64,000 nucleotides of DNA from Macquaria australasica. Its lineage: Eukaryota; Chordata; Actinopteri; Centrarchiformes; Percichthyidae. The stretch lies in the NCBI GenBank assembly GCA_005408345.1, contig SEMN01000048.1, positions 1,157,001 to 1,221,000 of the forward strand, written 5' to 3'. The position numbers were made by a program, and so were the translations under genes. Under the pieces are notes generated by a model. The model ran no database searches. It saw nothing but the letters and a program-made list of their open reading frames with translations, and was not told where the DNA came from. Positions 1 through 12,021 of this stretch are shown piece by piece; the first letter of the stretch is position 1; every line of letters begins with the position of its first letter.

Positions 1-44
1 CGGCGTCGCATTCGTTTCGATAATTGGACAAGTAACGAGCCCTT

Positions 45-3000
45 ATGGCTACCAACAATAATTTACAGGTAAGTTGAGGAGCAGCCTCGCAGCTGGCTAA
101 AACGGGCGAATAAGATGACTGGAGTAGTTCGTATCTCGGACTGAACTGAAAAGGTGTACTGGTTGTTGACGTCTCGACACGTCTGGCCTGGTTTTGCTGG
201 GTGGTGCTCCGTATAAATGCTCCCACGGGCGTAAAATAGCGTGGCATTAGCCGCTAATTAGCATGGTTAGCTAACTTGGCTAACCCGGGCAGAATTCGGC
301 ACTTGTGGTGAACAGAAAGGCCACCAAAAATGTGCCATTGTGGCCTGCGTGTAACGTGGATGCTGGAGTTATCCGTTGTTACAGTACAAGTGTGGCGGTT
401 TGTATCTAGCTTGTACTGACGACACTGGGCAGCTAAATGGGGATAACGTTGCTAGCTGGCTAACTGCTTTTTATTTGGCCTCTAAAAATTCATCCACGTC
501 AGAGAGAAAGCAAAACTTGTTATCGTTATATTCTGTATAGTGTTGTATTGTGTTGCAAGTACAAACTGTGCTATACTTACATTTTATAGCTAACCAGAAG
601 GAAGTGAAAGAGTGCGTTCAAATTTGGGTTCAGGCACTCCTACTTACACGAGAGGTGTGAATCTGTAGTTATAGTAGATTACAGTAAGTATGTATAGGAA
701 GGTTGACTGACGTGTATTAATGTAACTGTGTGTCCCCTTTTATTCTGTTAATTTCGTAACTTTTTGTGCTTACATCTGTCGCTTTGTTTTGATTGGCTGA
801 TGTGCGTAGCGACGCTTTCGCAGTTCAAATGCGTTATTGGCCCCACACAGTTGTCTATTGCCTTCATTCTCGTACCTACAAGTGTCAGTATAACTAACAT
901 TGTTCTGTGTCTCTGTTATTTTAGAAAGCCATTGATCTTGCCAGCAAGGCAGCTCAGGAGGATAAAGCTCAGAACTACGAGGAGGCTCTGCGTCTGTACC
1001 AGGCTGCTGTTCAGTACTTCCTCCATGTGGTGAAATGTAAGGCATTAAGTGTACAGTGTCCGCAGTCTAATAATCACAGTTGTTTGCCACAACAGGAACC
1101 ACAATCTGGATAATAATGCGTTTTGACATGGCTGTAGCTTGTGGGACTGATTGGAGGGGCTACGTGTCTAAATGGCATGCAAGCTATTTTGTACTCTTGT
1201 TTTAGCTGTAGTGATAGTAAAAATATTGAAAAGAGATGTTTGCTAATAGTTAGGGAGGAAGGTGATGTCTCTTTTGGGAACAAATACTCAAGCCTGAAAT
1301 AATTTGTGTGTGTGTGTGTGTGTGCGCTTATTCCTGACAGATGAAGCCCAGGGCGACAAAGCTAGACAGAGCATCCGGGCAAAATGTGCTGAGTACTTGG
1401 ACAGAGCAGAGAAGCTGAAGGAGTATCTAAAGAAGAAAGAAAAAGCTCCTCCTGCTAAGCCTGTCAAAGAGTCACAGTCTGATGACAAAGGGTGTGTTTA
1501 TGGGTGGGGCAGTGGGGTTTGTCTGCTCACGTGATGCCATTCAGACCTGGATAGAAAATCAGTGATCCTTTGATATACAGGAAAATATAATGTTTTTATT
1601 TTTCACTTGATATATAGACAAAATTATATGTATATTTTATAATTATATGTTTTTTTTTCCAGGAATGAAAGCGATGAAGGTGATGATCCAGAGAAAAAGA
1701 AGTTCCAGAATCAACTCTCAGGTTTGTAATATTACTTTTGGGGAGTATTAGGCCTTCTGCAGACTTTGTATTTTATTAGATCTGAAATGAGTTGTCGTAA
1801 TATTTGTTGATTTCTTGTGAGTTGGTTACATGCAATCTGTAATAATTAAGGCATTATTTAGACTCCTCAGTAATGTAGTATTTTATTTTTTCCAGGTGCA
1901 ATTGTTATGGAGAAACCAAACATCAAATGGAATGATGTTGCTGGTTTAGAGGGAGCCAAGGAGGCACTGAAAGAAGCTGTTATTCTTCCGATCAAATTCC
2001 CCCACCTTTTCACAGGTATTTCATCTTAATTAATACGAAGGGCTACCTTATATTGCTCTTAAATGACAGAAGCAAACGTCTATGTTGCATGGAACAGTTG
2101 TGTCAGAGAGAAGTTGATGGTTTTTGGTGACATTAATATAGACTAAATTACCTTTTTGCTTGACTGACAGGAAAGAGAACTCCATGGAGAGGGATCTTGC
2201 TCTTCGGACCTCCAGGTACAGGAAAGTCCTATCTGGCTAAAGCTGTTGCCACAGAGGCAAACAACTCAACCTTCTTCTCCATCTCCTCGTCTGACCTTGT
2301 CTCCAAATGGCTGGGAGAGAGTGAAAAGTAAGTCATATTAACAGCAATTCATAAAAACATGGGTTAAGTATAAAAAATACTCTGTAGCCAGCAGCATCTT
2401 GCTACTTTATTTCTTAAAAACGTCCCTTTTGCTTCCCAGGTTGGTGAAGAATCTTTTTAGCCTTGCAAGGGAGCACAAGCCTTCTATCATCTTCATTGAC
2501 GAGATCGACTCCCTGTGTGGCTCAAGAAGTGAGAACGAGAGTGAGGCTGCTCGTCGTATTAAGACAGAGTTCCTGGTTCAGATGCAGGGTAAGTCTGATG
2601 GGCTAAAACAATTGTTTGTAATGACTGAATGTTGTGATAAATGAAATGAAATATATTCTCTCAGTATTGCATGTTAAACCCCACTTTTCGTGTCAAATAG
2701 TTTCAAAATCTGAGATATAAGTGATATGAGTAGAATTTAAGCACTTTCAAGGTACCTAAATCAAAAATTTCCAGACTCGAAGCCTTTAATTGTTACTAAA
2801 TGCCAGGAGACAACACACAAATATGATGACGGGATCGTTTCATTGCAAATATTAAGATTTTTGGTTTACATAAGTGATTGTGTAGATGATGAAACACCAG
2901 ATTATGTTGAAAATGAAGCATTTTTCAAGGAATATATTCGAATTCAAGTATATTCCTAACTTTAAAAAACATGAAAATTAAGCATTTTCCAAACTTTCAA

Positions 3001-4124
3001 GACTTTGTACAAACCCTGGGTTCAAGTAGAAAATGGATGTTTATGCACCAAGTGAAGCAACCCTTTCAGTTTCAGCCTCTTTCTGCATCCTAAATTTTCA
3101 CTGGAGTCGCTATAGTTACATAGCATGGGATAGACAAATGTATCGCCATAGAAACTCAAGCTGTGCACAGGAGAAAAATATAGCTGCAGTGGGTGGGTGA
3201 CTATAAGGTACTTTTGGGCAACCTTAAAATATTTGGGTTGTTGGGTCCCTCAAATTGTCATTGATTACATGTTCAGGTAAATACACACCTAAATACTTTT
3301 TTTGTTTTGCAGGTGTGGGAAATGACAATGAGGGAGTGCTGGTACTTGGGGCAACAAACATCCCATGGACCCTGGACTCAGCCATCAGGAGAAGGTAATT
3401 GTTATTACTTGGTGACAGTTGTCAGTATTGTCATTCACCTGTGCTCACTGTACACCAATAATACTCTCAGATTTGAGAAGAGGATCTACATCCCGCTGCC
3501 TGAAGAGCACGCCCGCTCCTTCATGTTCAAGCTCAATCTGGGCTCGACCCCAAACAGTATCGCCGAGTCTGACTTTATCACTCTGGGCAAGAAGACGGAT
3601 GGATACTCGGGAGCAGATATCAGTGTCATTGTCCGAGACGCTCTAATGCAGCCTGTTCGAAAGGTCCAGTCAGCAACCCACTTCAAACGGGTATGTTTTT
3701 AAAAAAATATCTGTCTCTGTTTTATGTGTCAGTGTAACATGTTGTAGATGACTAATTGTCACTTTTGCTTCCTTTTATTTTATTATTTAAATAAGGTACG
3801 AGGTCCATCAAGATCTGACCCCAACATTGTTGTAGATGACCTCTTGACTCCTTGCTCACCTGGCGATCCCAACGCAATTGAAATGACATGGATGGAGGTC
3901 CCTGGGGAGAAGCTATTGGAACCGATAGTATGCATGGTAAGGATATAACAATATTAGATGGTATTATAAATGTATATTGGAGCCCTCAATTTAATATCGC
4001 ATAATACTTTTTGTCTTTTCAGTCAGACATGATGAGGTCTCTGGCCAACACAAAGCCAACAGTCAATGAACAAGATCTGGACAAACTGAAAAAATTCACA
4101 GAGGACTTTGGGCAGGAAGGCTAG
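45..4124 (+). CDS. vps4b: Vacuolar protein sorting 4B, AAA ATPase (11 coding exons)
   Basis: VPS4 hexamers use ATP to pull apart ESCRT-III filaments in endosomal sorting, cytokinesis and membrane repair. Coding exons are 45-68, 925-1036, 1341-1491, 1663-1721, 1896-2015, 2171-2327, 2440-2588, 3313-3394, 3471-3690, 3796-3936 and 4023-4124. All junctions are GT..AG and keep frame, giving 438 aa against 444 in human VPS4B. An N-terminal MIT domain (about 5-75) binds ESCRT-III tails and is followed by a charged linker. The AAA domain has Walker A GPPGTGKS at 168-175, Walker B IIFIDE at 224-229 with catalytic E229, and an arginine-finger segment RRRFEKR from 283. The C-terminus ends in the family's KKFTEDFGQEG. 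The start is the only ATG of a short first exon (MATNNNLQ) that joins in frame to KAIDLASKAAQ. The promoter lies mostly outside the window. The 4b rather than 4a assignment rests on the kdsr-bcl2 linkage as well as on sequence. Confidence 0.96.
1305..1324. repeat. (TG)10 microsatellite in vps4b intron 2
   Basis: This is a perfect dinucleotide run that ends 16 bases before exon 3. It stands where the polypyrimidine tract of the acceptor would be, so length changes could affect splicing of that exon. That effect is inference. Confidence 0.9.
2738..3022. repeat. Degenerate interspersed repeat in vps4b intron 7
   Basis: Phrases such as AAGCACTTTCAAGG, AAATTTCCAGAC and ACTTTCAAGACTTTGTACAAACCCTG-like text recur at both ends of this AT-rich block. 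I recognise them as a dispersed element common in spiny-rayed fish. The termini are worn, so the limits are approximate and I do not assign a superfamily. The rest of intron 7 (2589-3312) shows no coding signal. Confidence 0.5.
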
Positions 4125-5575
4125 GTGGGATGATAGAGCCAAGCCAAACCAAAGCAAAGGAATTGTGATCGTCTCTCTTTACTGTCCTTGTCCTGTTTTT
4201 CTCTCTCTGTCTCATCATGATTGCTCACCAGGCCTCGTGGTTTATCGTACGTGGGCAAGAATACTGCTCTGTTTTGCCAATCTGATAACCACACAAAGGG
4301 TGGAAGACCTAGTTTTATTTGATATTCACCATTGTCCAAAGAAGATTAAAGACTTCCCACCTTCAGCTGAACTGATAAAAGAATCAATACAACATAGGGA
4401 ATTTAGAGGGTTGTTTGACTTATGCACTAAAGACTAAATGTATTGAGCAGAATGCCCAAGCAACTTAAAGAAACTAACGGCAGACATGCACACAATTACT
4501 GCAAAATACGCTATTGAAATCAAGATAATTTATTTTCAGTTAGGACTAGTTCTTGTGTCCTTATTTTCCAGTCAGAATACGTCTCACTAGACTAATAAAT
4601 ACCCCATATATATTCTCTATTTTATATTAAGGAAAAACAAGCATTTTATAGTACATACTGTAATTTGTGAAATGCATAAATCTTGGGCTGGGGGAGTAAA
4701 GCGGGGCATGAGTTCATACGATTTGTTGTGGTGAAATATGTCATTGTTGTCTCAAGGTGGTGGATGTTTAGAGTTTTGAGACAGAGATACTCAGGATGAG
4801 AGCTGCATTAGGCCCTGTGGAAAATTTGGATTGTTTATCCAGTTTCCTAACAAATGACAGTTGTATTTTGTTTACTCATTTGTCATTTGGATTAAACACG
4901 GCTATTGGGGTTTATCACCAATGGTGCCAGACCAGCATTATTTTACAAGTTTTCAAGGACTCAATAGCTTTCATTTGCTTTATCACTCAGATCATGGTTT
5001 GTTTGTTTTTTCACAATCTACTGTACATATTTTTCACTACTATACACATGCTTTGCTGAGTATCCTAAATACAAACCGCAAAAAATTAGGCCTTATATTA
5101 AGATAAAGTCACATTGCGAATTTTGATAAAACGAGGAGTTGACGTTGGACACTGATGGCTCAGGTGGAGAGATCATCTTCTTGTATACTTTACAACATAG
5201 GAATGCATCTCCAAGCATGAGCTATATGTAGCCATAAGTGGCAGTGTGCATCATGTGCCTTCTAGAAAAGCTGCAAGGTTCTTTTTTTTTTTATTGGTTT
5301 ATTTCTAAATTGGTCATACTGCTTATATATCCGGTGCTTTGTCACTACAACTAAGACTTGTATAATATTGCACATTTCATGTAAGCTCTTTAAGAGATTG
5401 TATACAGCTGTACTCTTTTGCTCCTATTGTGTGAAACTGTCTCTTGAGTTTTGATGGGGAACATGTCTTATTTTACTGTAAATGTCTATACGTATAGCCG
5501 ACTCTTGAGCCTTTTCTTTGTGGAGAGGTCATCCATGCATAAGATTCTGTTTTTCGTTTCCATCATGTAAATAAA
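4125..5575 (+). other. vps4b: vps4b 3' untranslated region
   Basis: No conserved reading frame exists between the vps4b stop and kdsr. The stretch is AU-rich, as expected of a 3' UTR. It contains a possible early AATAAA at 4594-4599 and a stronger signal at 5570-5575. Reading frames here are short and have no recognisable family. Confidence 0.7.
5570..5575 (+). terminator. Candidate polyadenylation signal of vps4b
   Basis: The canonical hexamer AATAAA lies about 1.45 kb after the stop codon and is followed by T-rich sequence. A second AATAAA at 5665-5670 could serve as a backup. Both lie upstream of the kdsr start, which leaves only a few hundred bases between the two transcription units. 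Confidence 0.65.
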
Positions 5576-5675
5576 AGTTATAGCTACATCAAGAAAAGCC
5601 GTTTACTTTTTTTGGTTATTGACTTGTTATTGACGGTGATTCACAATAGAGATGTAGGTTCATAAATAAAGGTTT

Positions 5676-6126
5676 TCAAAAATTTAAAATAGCTAGTTTT
5701 TACTGTCTCTCGTCAGTCAACATACCTGGATGAAAACGGATACGACGATTGAGGAAGCGGAGCACTGCATTGTGGGAGTTGGTGTTCCTGCGCATTCAAG
5801 CGGCGTTGGGATTCAAAGACACGCTTCACCTTGCGGACTACAAGTACCAAGTACGACCGTTAAGCGTCCGTTTACAGTGCACAGTTCGATTTGTTTTGGT
5901 TTATACAGACTGCGCTTTGTCACGGGGAGCCAAGGTCCACCGTGGTACTTTAACCTGCCCGCTACACATCTTTGCCTCGTTGCCCAACACCGGAACAGCC
6001 CCTCCCCCGAGGTCTGTGTTTCGCCGTCCCCTCCCAGGGCCGCCGCCTGCCTCGCAGCTCCGTTATCGGACCCCAGAAGCTGGCCTGCTAGTTAGCAAAC
6101 AAGCTAACGATTGCCAGATTTCACCC
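5676..6126 (+). promoter_or_regulatory. Probable kdsr promoter and 5' UTR
   Basis: This gap separates the last vps4b polyadenylation signal from the kdsr start. It becomes GC- and CpG-richer from about 5740, typical of a broad housekeeping promoter. No TATA box is evident and the start of transcription cannot be placed by eye. The kdsr frame stays open upstream to about 5749 but has no in-frame ATG before 6127. Confidence 0.55.
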
Positions 6127-9100
6127 ATGTCCTCTGAAGAAGGGTTGAGCTCAACGATCACGGATTGGCTTTTCATCAATTCCTGGTGGCTTCTTCTGCC
6201 ATTCATCATGCTCCTCGTAGTTGCTGCCTTCATTGTCGCCTTTGTGTTGCTGTTGTACATGATATCGCCTCTTATTAGTCCCAAACCCCTGAAACTGAAC
6301 GGGGCCCACGTCGTGGTAAGTGCACCAGAGCGCTGACTAACGCAGCTAGCGTCCACTCATTACTGTGGCTTTATAGCGAGCTGAGTTTACGTTTTAAAGT
6401 TACGCCATTAGCACTAACGTTACAGCTAATAACCAGGAAAATATATATTTTTTTGAGTGCCGGATTTATGACGGTGAGCTGTCCGTTATGAGGAGTGACA
6501 CGCCCACATAACGAGTTAACCTAAGTAACGTTGCAGTTAAAGCTGACCAACGCTAACTTCATTTTATAAAAGGTACACCTAGGTAAAACATAATACTCTT
6601 CAAACCAATGCAGCCCATCCCTGCTATATATCCAACTTTTGTGAAGGTTATAGTTGAAACAATTGTAGAGAGATTCTAATGACTCGTTTCATTATATATA
6701 TATACAGATGTGGTAACCCAATGACAGAACTGACTTTTACATCTCCAACTTCATTAGGTTGCATAACATTTTAGAAACACAAGTACATTTCCAGTTTACC
6801 TGCGCCCCAGCCTTTGAGTTGCAGATCACTTACCCTACATTTGACCTTTTGATTAATGGTCTTCTCACCTTTTTGAATTTTCAGGTGACAGGAGGCTCAA
6901 GTGGGATTGGGAAATGCATTGCAATTGAGTGCTACAGGCAAGGAGCATTCATCACTTTGGTGGCACGAGATGAGGTCAGCACAAACCACATTCAACCAAT
7001 CATTGCTCTGTGTCTAGCCTAGTCACAACCTGTTTGTTGTTATACCCAACTCATTTGATGTCAAACATATTCTAAAGGTGAATTTGCTCCACTCACGTGC
7101 AAAATTGACTTTATTTTGTCATGCATGTTCTGAAGGTGAAACTTGATGACATTCATAAGTGTTTACGCAAGATATTATAACATTCACTTTTTTCTCTTAG
7201 GCTAAATTGCTTCAAGCAAAGAAAGAGGTGGAGAAATTTGCCATCAATGACAAGCAGGTATTTATTTCAATGAAAGATGTTACTTTCAGATATTGTTTTA
7301 AAGCACCTGTTATGACGTGTTACATATGGGGCATAACAGCTGATGATATTTTGCATTACATTGCATAAGATCATGTACAATTTCATTATTCAGGTGGTGC
7401 TCTGCATATCAGTGGATGTTTCCAGTGATTATAGCCAGGTGGAAAGTGTGATAAAACAGGTAATGTTCCCCTCTCAGCAACGGTGGAACATCTAAGATTC
7501 CTTTAATAATTCAGTGCTGAAGTGTTGAAGTGCCTTTTTCCTGTTGTGCAGGCTCAAGAGAAGCTGGGGCCTGTTGATATGTTAGTGAACTGTGCTGGAT
7601 CATCCATTTCTGGAAAGTTTGAGGATGTGGAAGTGGACCATTTCAAAGTAGGTACCTGGGAGTGTAACCAAGACACGGCCATGGTCTTGTTTATGTTCAG
7701 AAGTCACTAAGCTACTGTAAACCGTACTAAAAGTAGTTTTAATAAAAAAATATATATATATACCCTGTATATATACCCTGTTCAAGCTTACACCTGAGTG
7801 ATTAAAAAGTGTCAGAATAAAAATGAGATTGTTTTATGAATTTATCATATTCTGTTTTAACAAGTTCATTTGACTAAGGCCATATGTTTCCAAGTTATAA
7901 TGGGAATAATACTTAACACACTGAGAGACATGAGAATTTAAGCAATATTGATAGTTTTATTTTAATTATATGTACAGTATTGCCTTTTAGCAATCAGACC
8001 AATGTGACTTAATTTACAAAATAATTATTATAAGCCAATCTATTTAATCTAGACCATCATGGTAAATTTGCACTAAGACCACAGACCAAAATATGTGTTT
8101 TATGCATTCAGTATTTACCAGAAAGGAGGTTTGATTTGTTCCTGTCAGAAAAGATTAAGAAGATGTTAAATTCCCAGATTACTTAATACAGATTGAAATC
8201 AGTTGCACATAGTATATCAGAGAAATTGTTCAGCAGTATTCAGGCTGTGGAATGTGTAGCTACATTTATGCAGCGCTACACTATGGACAGCCTGGTTATA
8301 ATATGTGTGAGCTTTGACCTTGTTTCCAACAGAAACTGATGGAAGTGAACTACCTGGGCAGCGTTTACCCCACACGGGCCGTCATAACCACCATGAAAGA
8401 GCGAAGAATGGGCCGCATCATGTTTGTGTCTTCCCAAGCAGGCCAGATCGGCCTGTTTGGATACACTGCCTACTCCCCATCTAAGTTTGCCCTACGTGGC
8501 TTAGCAGAGTCGCTGCAGATGGAGGTGAGTTTTTGGCCTCTCGTGCTTGAATGCCCTTTTTCACAGATTTCCACTGCACACCAAGCAAACATGCGGCATT
8601 GCAAGTCAACTTCACAATGCATCTAGTTAAAATAATTTAGCTCATTATGTGTTATATCTTTCCACCACTTTGCTGCTGAGGGATGTTGAGTTGCTGGTGT
8701 GAATATTAACATGGATTCACAATCTGTCAATAGCCATTCATACTAAATTTTATTGCTTTAAGACCTTTTTGTATAAAATGTTATCATCAAGGTCAAATGG
8801 TAGGACATAATGCTCAGTTGAGTGTTGCTGTTCTTCTACTCCAGATAAAGCCATACAATATCTATGTGACTGTGGCCTACCCCCCTGACACTGACACTCC
8901 AGGACTGGCTGAGGAAAATAAGACAAAGGTAAACATCTCTTTAAATAGTAATAACACAATTTCACTTCCAATGCACTTCCCTATTCAAAGCCTTTTCCTT
9001 ATTTTTCTTTTCTCTACTAGCCCCTAGAGACCAAATTAATCTCTGAAACCTCTGGAGTTTGCCAACCAGACCAAGTGGCCAAAATCATTGTTCGGGATGC

Positions 9101-9542
9101 AGTGGTAAGAAATTCAGTTCACCTGCCACTGACCCACCATGCTTCTTGTCCAAACATTAAATAAAAATTTTTTTGAAGAAGATGGATAATCTCTTGTAAA
9201 TCTGCCTGTCTGTTATTTCTTTTGCTCTCGTAGCAGGGGAACTTCAACAGCTCTGTGGGACCCGACGGTTACATGCTGTCAGCCCTCACCTGTGGAATGT
9301 CACCTGTCACCTCCATCACAGAAGGTCTCCAGCAGGTAAAGCCGTGTACATGATATTGTCACGTTGGCTGAAATAGAGTTGTGCGACTTACAAATTCTAA
9401 CCTCACTTTCTCTTCTGTACAGATTGTTACCATGGGATTATTTCGGACCATCGCCCTCTTCTACCTGGGGAGTTTTGACAGCATTGTGCGCCGCTGCATG
9501 ATTCAGAGGGAGCAGTCAAAAGCAGCTGACAAGAGGGAGTAA
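6127..9542 (+). CDS. kdsr: 3-ketodihydrosphingosine reductase (10 coding exons)
   Basis: KDSR reduces 3-ketodihydrosphingosine to dihydrosphingosine with NADPH, the second step of sphingolipid synthesis, on the cytosolic face of the ER. Exons are 6127-6315, 6885-6974, 7201-7257, 7394-7459, 7552-7647, 8333-8524, 8845-8928, 9021-9104, 9234-9335 and 9423-9542, all in frame. This is a short-chain dehydrogenase. The protein has an N-terminal membrane helix (around MLLVVAAFIVAFVLLLYM), a TGGSSGIG cofactor loop at 65-72, LVNCAG, the catalytic serine in FVSSQ, and YSPSK with Tyr213 and Lys217. A second hydrophobic segment sits near the C-terminus. The first in-frame ATG (6127) gives 359 aa. The ATG at 6208 gives 332 aa, equal to human KDSR, places the catalytic pair at Tyr186 and Lys190 as in human, and has A at -3. 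I give the outer bound, but the true start is unsettled. Its neighbours vps4b and bcl2 match the human order. Confidence 0.95.
7648..8332 (+). other. kdsr intron 5, no gene seen
   Basis: The intron is AT-rich and holds a short (TA)n tract near 7750-7763 and a TATATACCCTG direct repeat near 7756-7780. I see no coding or RNA feature. The other kdsr introns are short and unremarkable. Confidence 0.6.
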
Positions 9543-12021
9543 CGGCAGCCTTACCTTCTTCACAGCCCAATGCCCCTCTTCCCCCCCATCCCCTCCTCCA
9601 GCTGTACTAGTGCACAACTGTAGGTGGTAAAAAGGGCCAAGCTTTGAGTGTGTTTCTGATATCAGCTTAACAGATGGGATGAAATGAAGTGGCAGATGTT
9701 TACTCTTTGCTTGTCCGTAACTCCTCCATAGACTTCACAGTCATTTAAATTTTTCCTCTCAGCATTCCAGTGACTTTTCAGTTTCATGTGTCCACCTGCA
9801 TCTTTTTGAAGGAGCAGCCTTACTTTAAGGGAATGAGGGCAGACTAAACATCCCACAGCCTGGATTTAAAGTGTAGGCTTTGTAAACCACTGACATTACA
9901 GATACCAGGCCTCCCTACCTGCACTCGCATAGTGCTGGGGGGGGTCTGACAGAGGAAAAGCAACAGATAGCCTGTCCGACCGGTTGTGCCAAATATGGCC
10001 CGAAGTTCCTTCCTACCAGGGGCTATAGTGAAAACCAGAATGGTAACTCTCAGCATATTGTTTTATGTATCTCAAAACTAAGTCCACCTTGTAAGAATTT
10101 AACTGTTTTCACTAAATAAGGCCCTTCCTCTACCTTTTCACACCATAAAGCTTTGCAGGCAAAGCACCTTCCTGTTTGACTGAATAACCTCTGTGTTTGA
10201 AACAAGTTGTGACCCTCAGCGTTTTGTTTATGCAGTGGGATGTTTTGTTTTTGTGCTCTGTGTGTGAACCTAGCAAAGATGTGATAAAACAGTACTTTAA
10301 GTAATTTCAGAGAGAGAGCGAGCTTGTGTGATGTTTATGATTGTTTGAATTTTACTAATGCAAAAATGTAATTTCCAGAAAATAACAATATTCAAAAAAT
10401 TTAGGCGCAGTGTTGGGGCAAAGATTTTTGGATGAACTGTGTGCATGAATGTATGTGTGCCTGTGTTTGCTGTGACTGAGCCAACCCCTGGCCTGGGGAG
10501 AGAAAAGCCATTAGATTTTAATGTCTCGGGAACAAACGCACCAAATTATTTTCTCATCCCATCATCACAATCCCATCTTATTTCATTGAGAAAGGAAAGC
10601 AGGTACTATGGGTCGAAGCCATGAAGTCAGAAGATTGGGGGGGTGGGGGTAAATTTGACCCAAGTTCAATACACTTTTTTTTTTCATTACATTTGTGAAA
10701 GGAAGCGTATCATTTTTACATGCAGTTCTATGTGTCAGTGTACAACATATTCAGCCACCCCAGTCAAGATCCAAGTGGGATCCATAATCTTTTGGGGATG
10801 GTGTAAGTCAGGGCAGGGCAAGACTTGCTGGTTCGAGTCATGTCCCTGTAGGTCTAGTGAGGGCGCTGCAAATTTGTTTTACATAAAGATCAAAACAGTA
10901 GAGGGACTAGCATGAAAGTGTAATCCTTGTCTCTCTGACTTTGACCTGCTGTCACCCGTCATGCACAGTTGGGACTTTGTAGCTCCCTAAATGACAATAT
11001 CGATTCCCTCCTGAGTTCTGTCAAGCCTTGAAAAATCTTGTATTTACCACATGTTTTTCTTACGTTTTGCATATTGAGGGAGAAAAAGTACAGCGTTGAC
11101 TCTTGCAAGTCTTCCTTTGGTCCATCACAAACGGGGAGAATGTACTTTAATACAAAGCATACAAATCAGAACATATTATTTTTAAATACACCAATATTTG
11201 AATGCCAAAATGTGTTAAGACAATTTCTGTAGATGCAATGCATTTATTTGAGATTCATTTCGATGTTGCTGCTCTGTTGGTCTAGAGTTAGTTTGTTAAA
11301 GCTGTGGGACAGTGTGGAAACCCATTCGAAGCCTTAAGACATGACTACTGATGGAGCTGATGCTATAAGAATGGGCCTGTCCACAGAACAATGTGGCTTA
11401 ACCCACATGTTGTTTACCAGTTCATTTAATACTTAATCTTTAATACTTTTCAGTGTAAAATGCCAGATGTTTTGTGTATTTTGTCAATTTCCAGTCTTTG
11501 TATGACAAAAAGAAGCCTTACTGAAATCCAAGATATGAAAGTGAGAATGGATGACTCACGTTTGATGATGTTCTCATTCGATATTGGTTAAAGGCACTCA
11601 AGAGGTTTTCATAATTGTACATATATTGCCATCTAAAGTTCTCTTTTACCTTGAGGTAGCAACACATAGTTGATAGAATATGTAGCCCATATAAAAGCAG
11701 TTTTGTTCTGACATTTAGTTTTGACCTTTTAAGCTATGCAAATGAAGCCTATGCTTACAGTATGTTTGAACATACAGTCAAGGTTTAAGTTCTGTAACAG
11801 TCACGCTATTTTCCCCTATTCAGTGGTGTCATCATCAGATACTTAATGAGTTTTTAAGTATTGAACATGAAAGTCATAATGCACTCTTTTGTTTCATTTT
11901 TCTTTCTTGCTTTTATTTTCTGCCAAAAAACTTAACACCTTCACCTTGTGTGCCATTGAAAGAAAATGTGAGAAGTGGATTGTTTCTTTGTCTTATTTTC
12001 TTACATGATAAACTAAATAAA
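9543..12021 (+). other. kdsr: kdsr 3' untranslated region
   Basis: About 2.5 kb of non-coding sequence runs from the stop at 9540-9542 to AATAAA at 12016-12021. Human KDSR also has a long 3' UTR. The reading frames inside are short and lack family features. The AU-rich distal third (11400-12000) is typical of a UTR. Confidence 0.65.
12016..12021 (+). terminator. Candidate polyadenylation signal of kdsr
   Basis: AATAAA is preceded by TTTCTTACATGATAAACT and followed within 40 bases by T-rich sequence. It lies about 1.3 kb before the bcl2 start codon. Confidence 0.6.

Noticed and set aside
5749..6126. Open frame continuing upstream of the kdsr start
   Set aside because: It begins at a non-ATG codon, has no in-frame ATG before 6127, and its residues show no family similarity. 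It is best read as 5' UTR that happens to be open.
10820..10850. GGTTCGAGTCA resembling a tRNA or SINE B box
   Set aside because: No A box at a proper distance, no cloverleaf and no repeat tail were seen. It lies in the kdsr 3' UTR and is probably chance.
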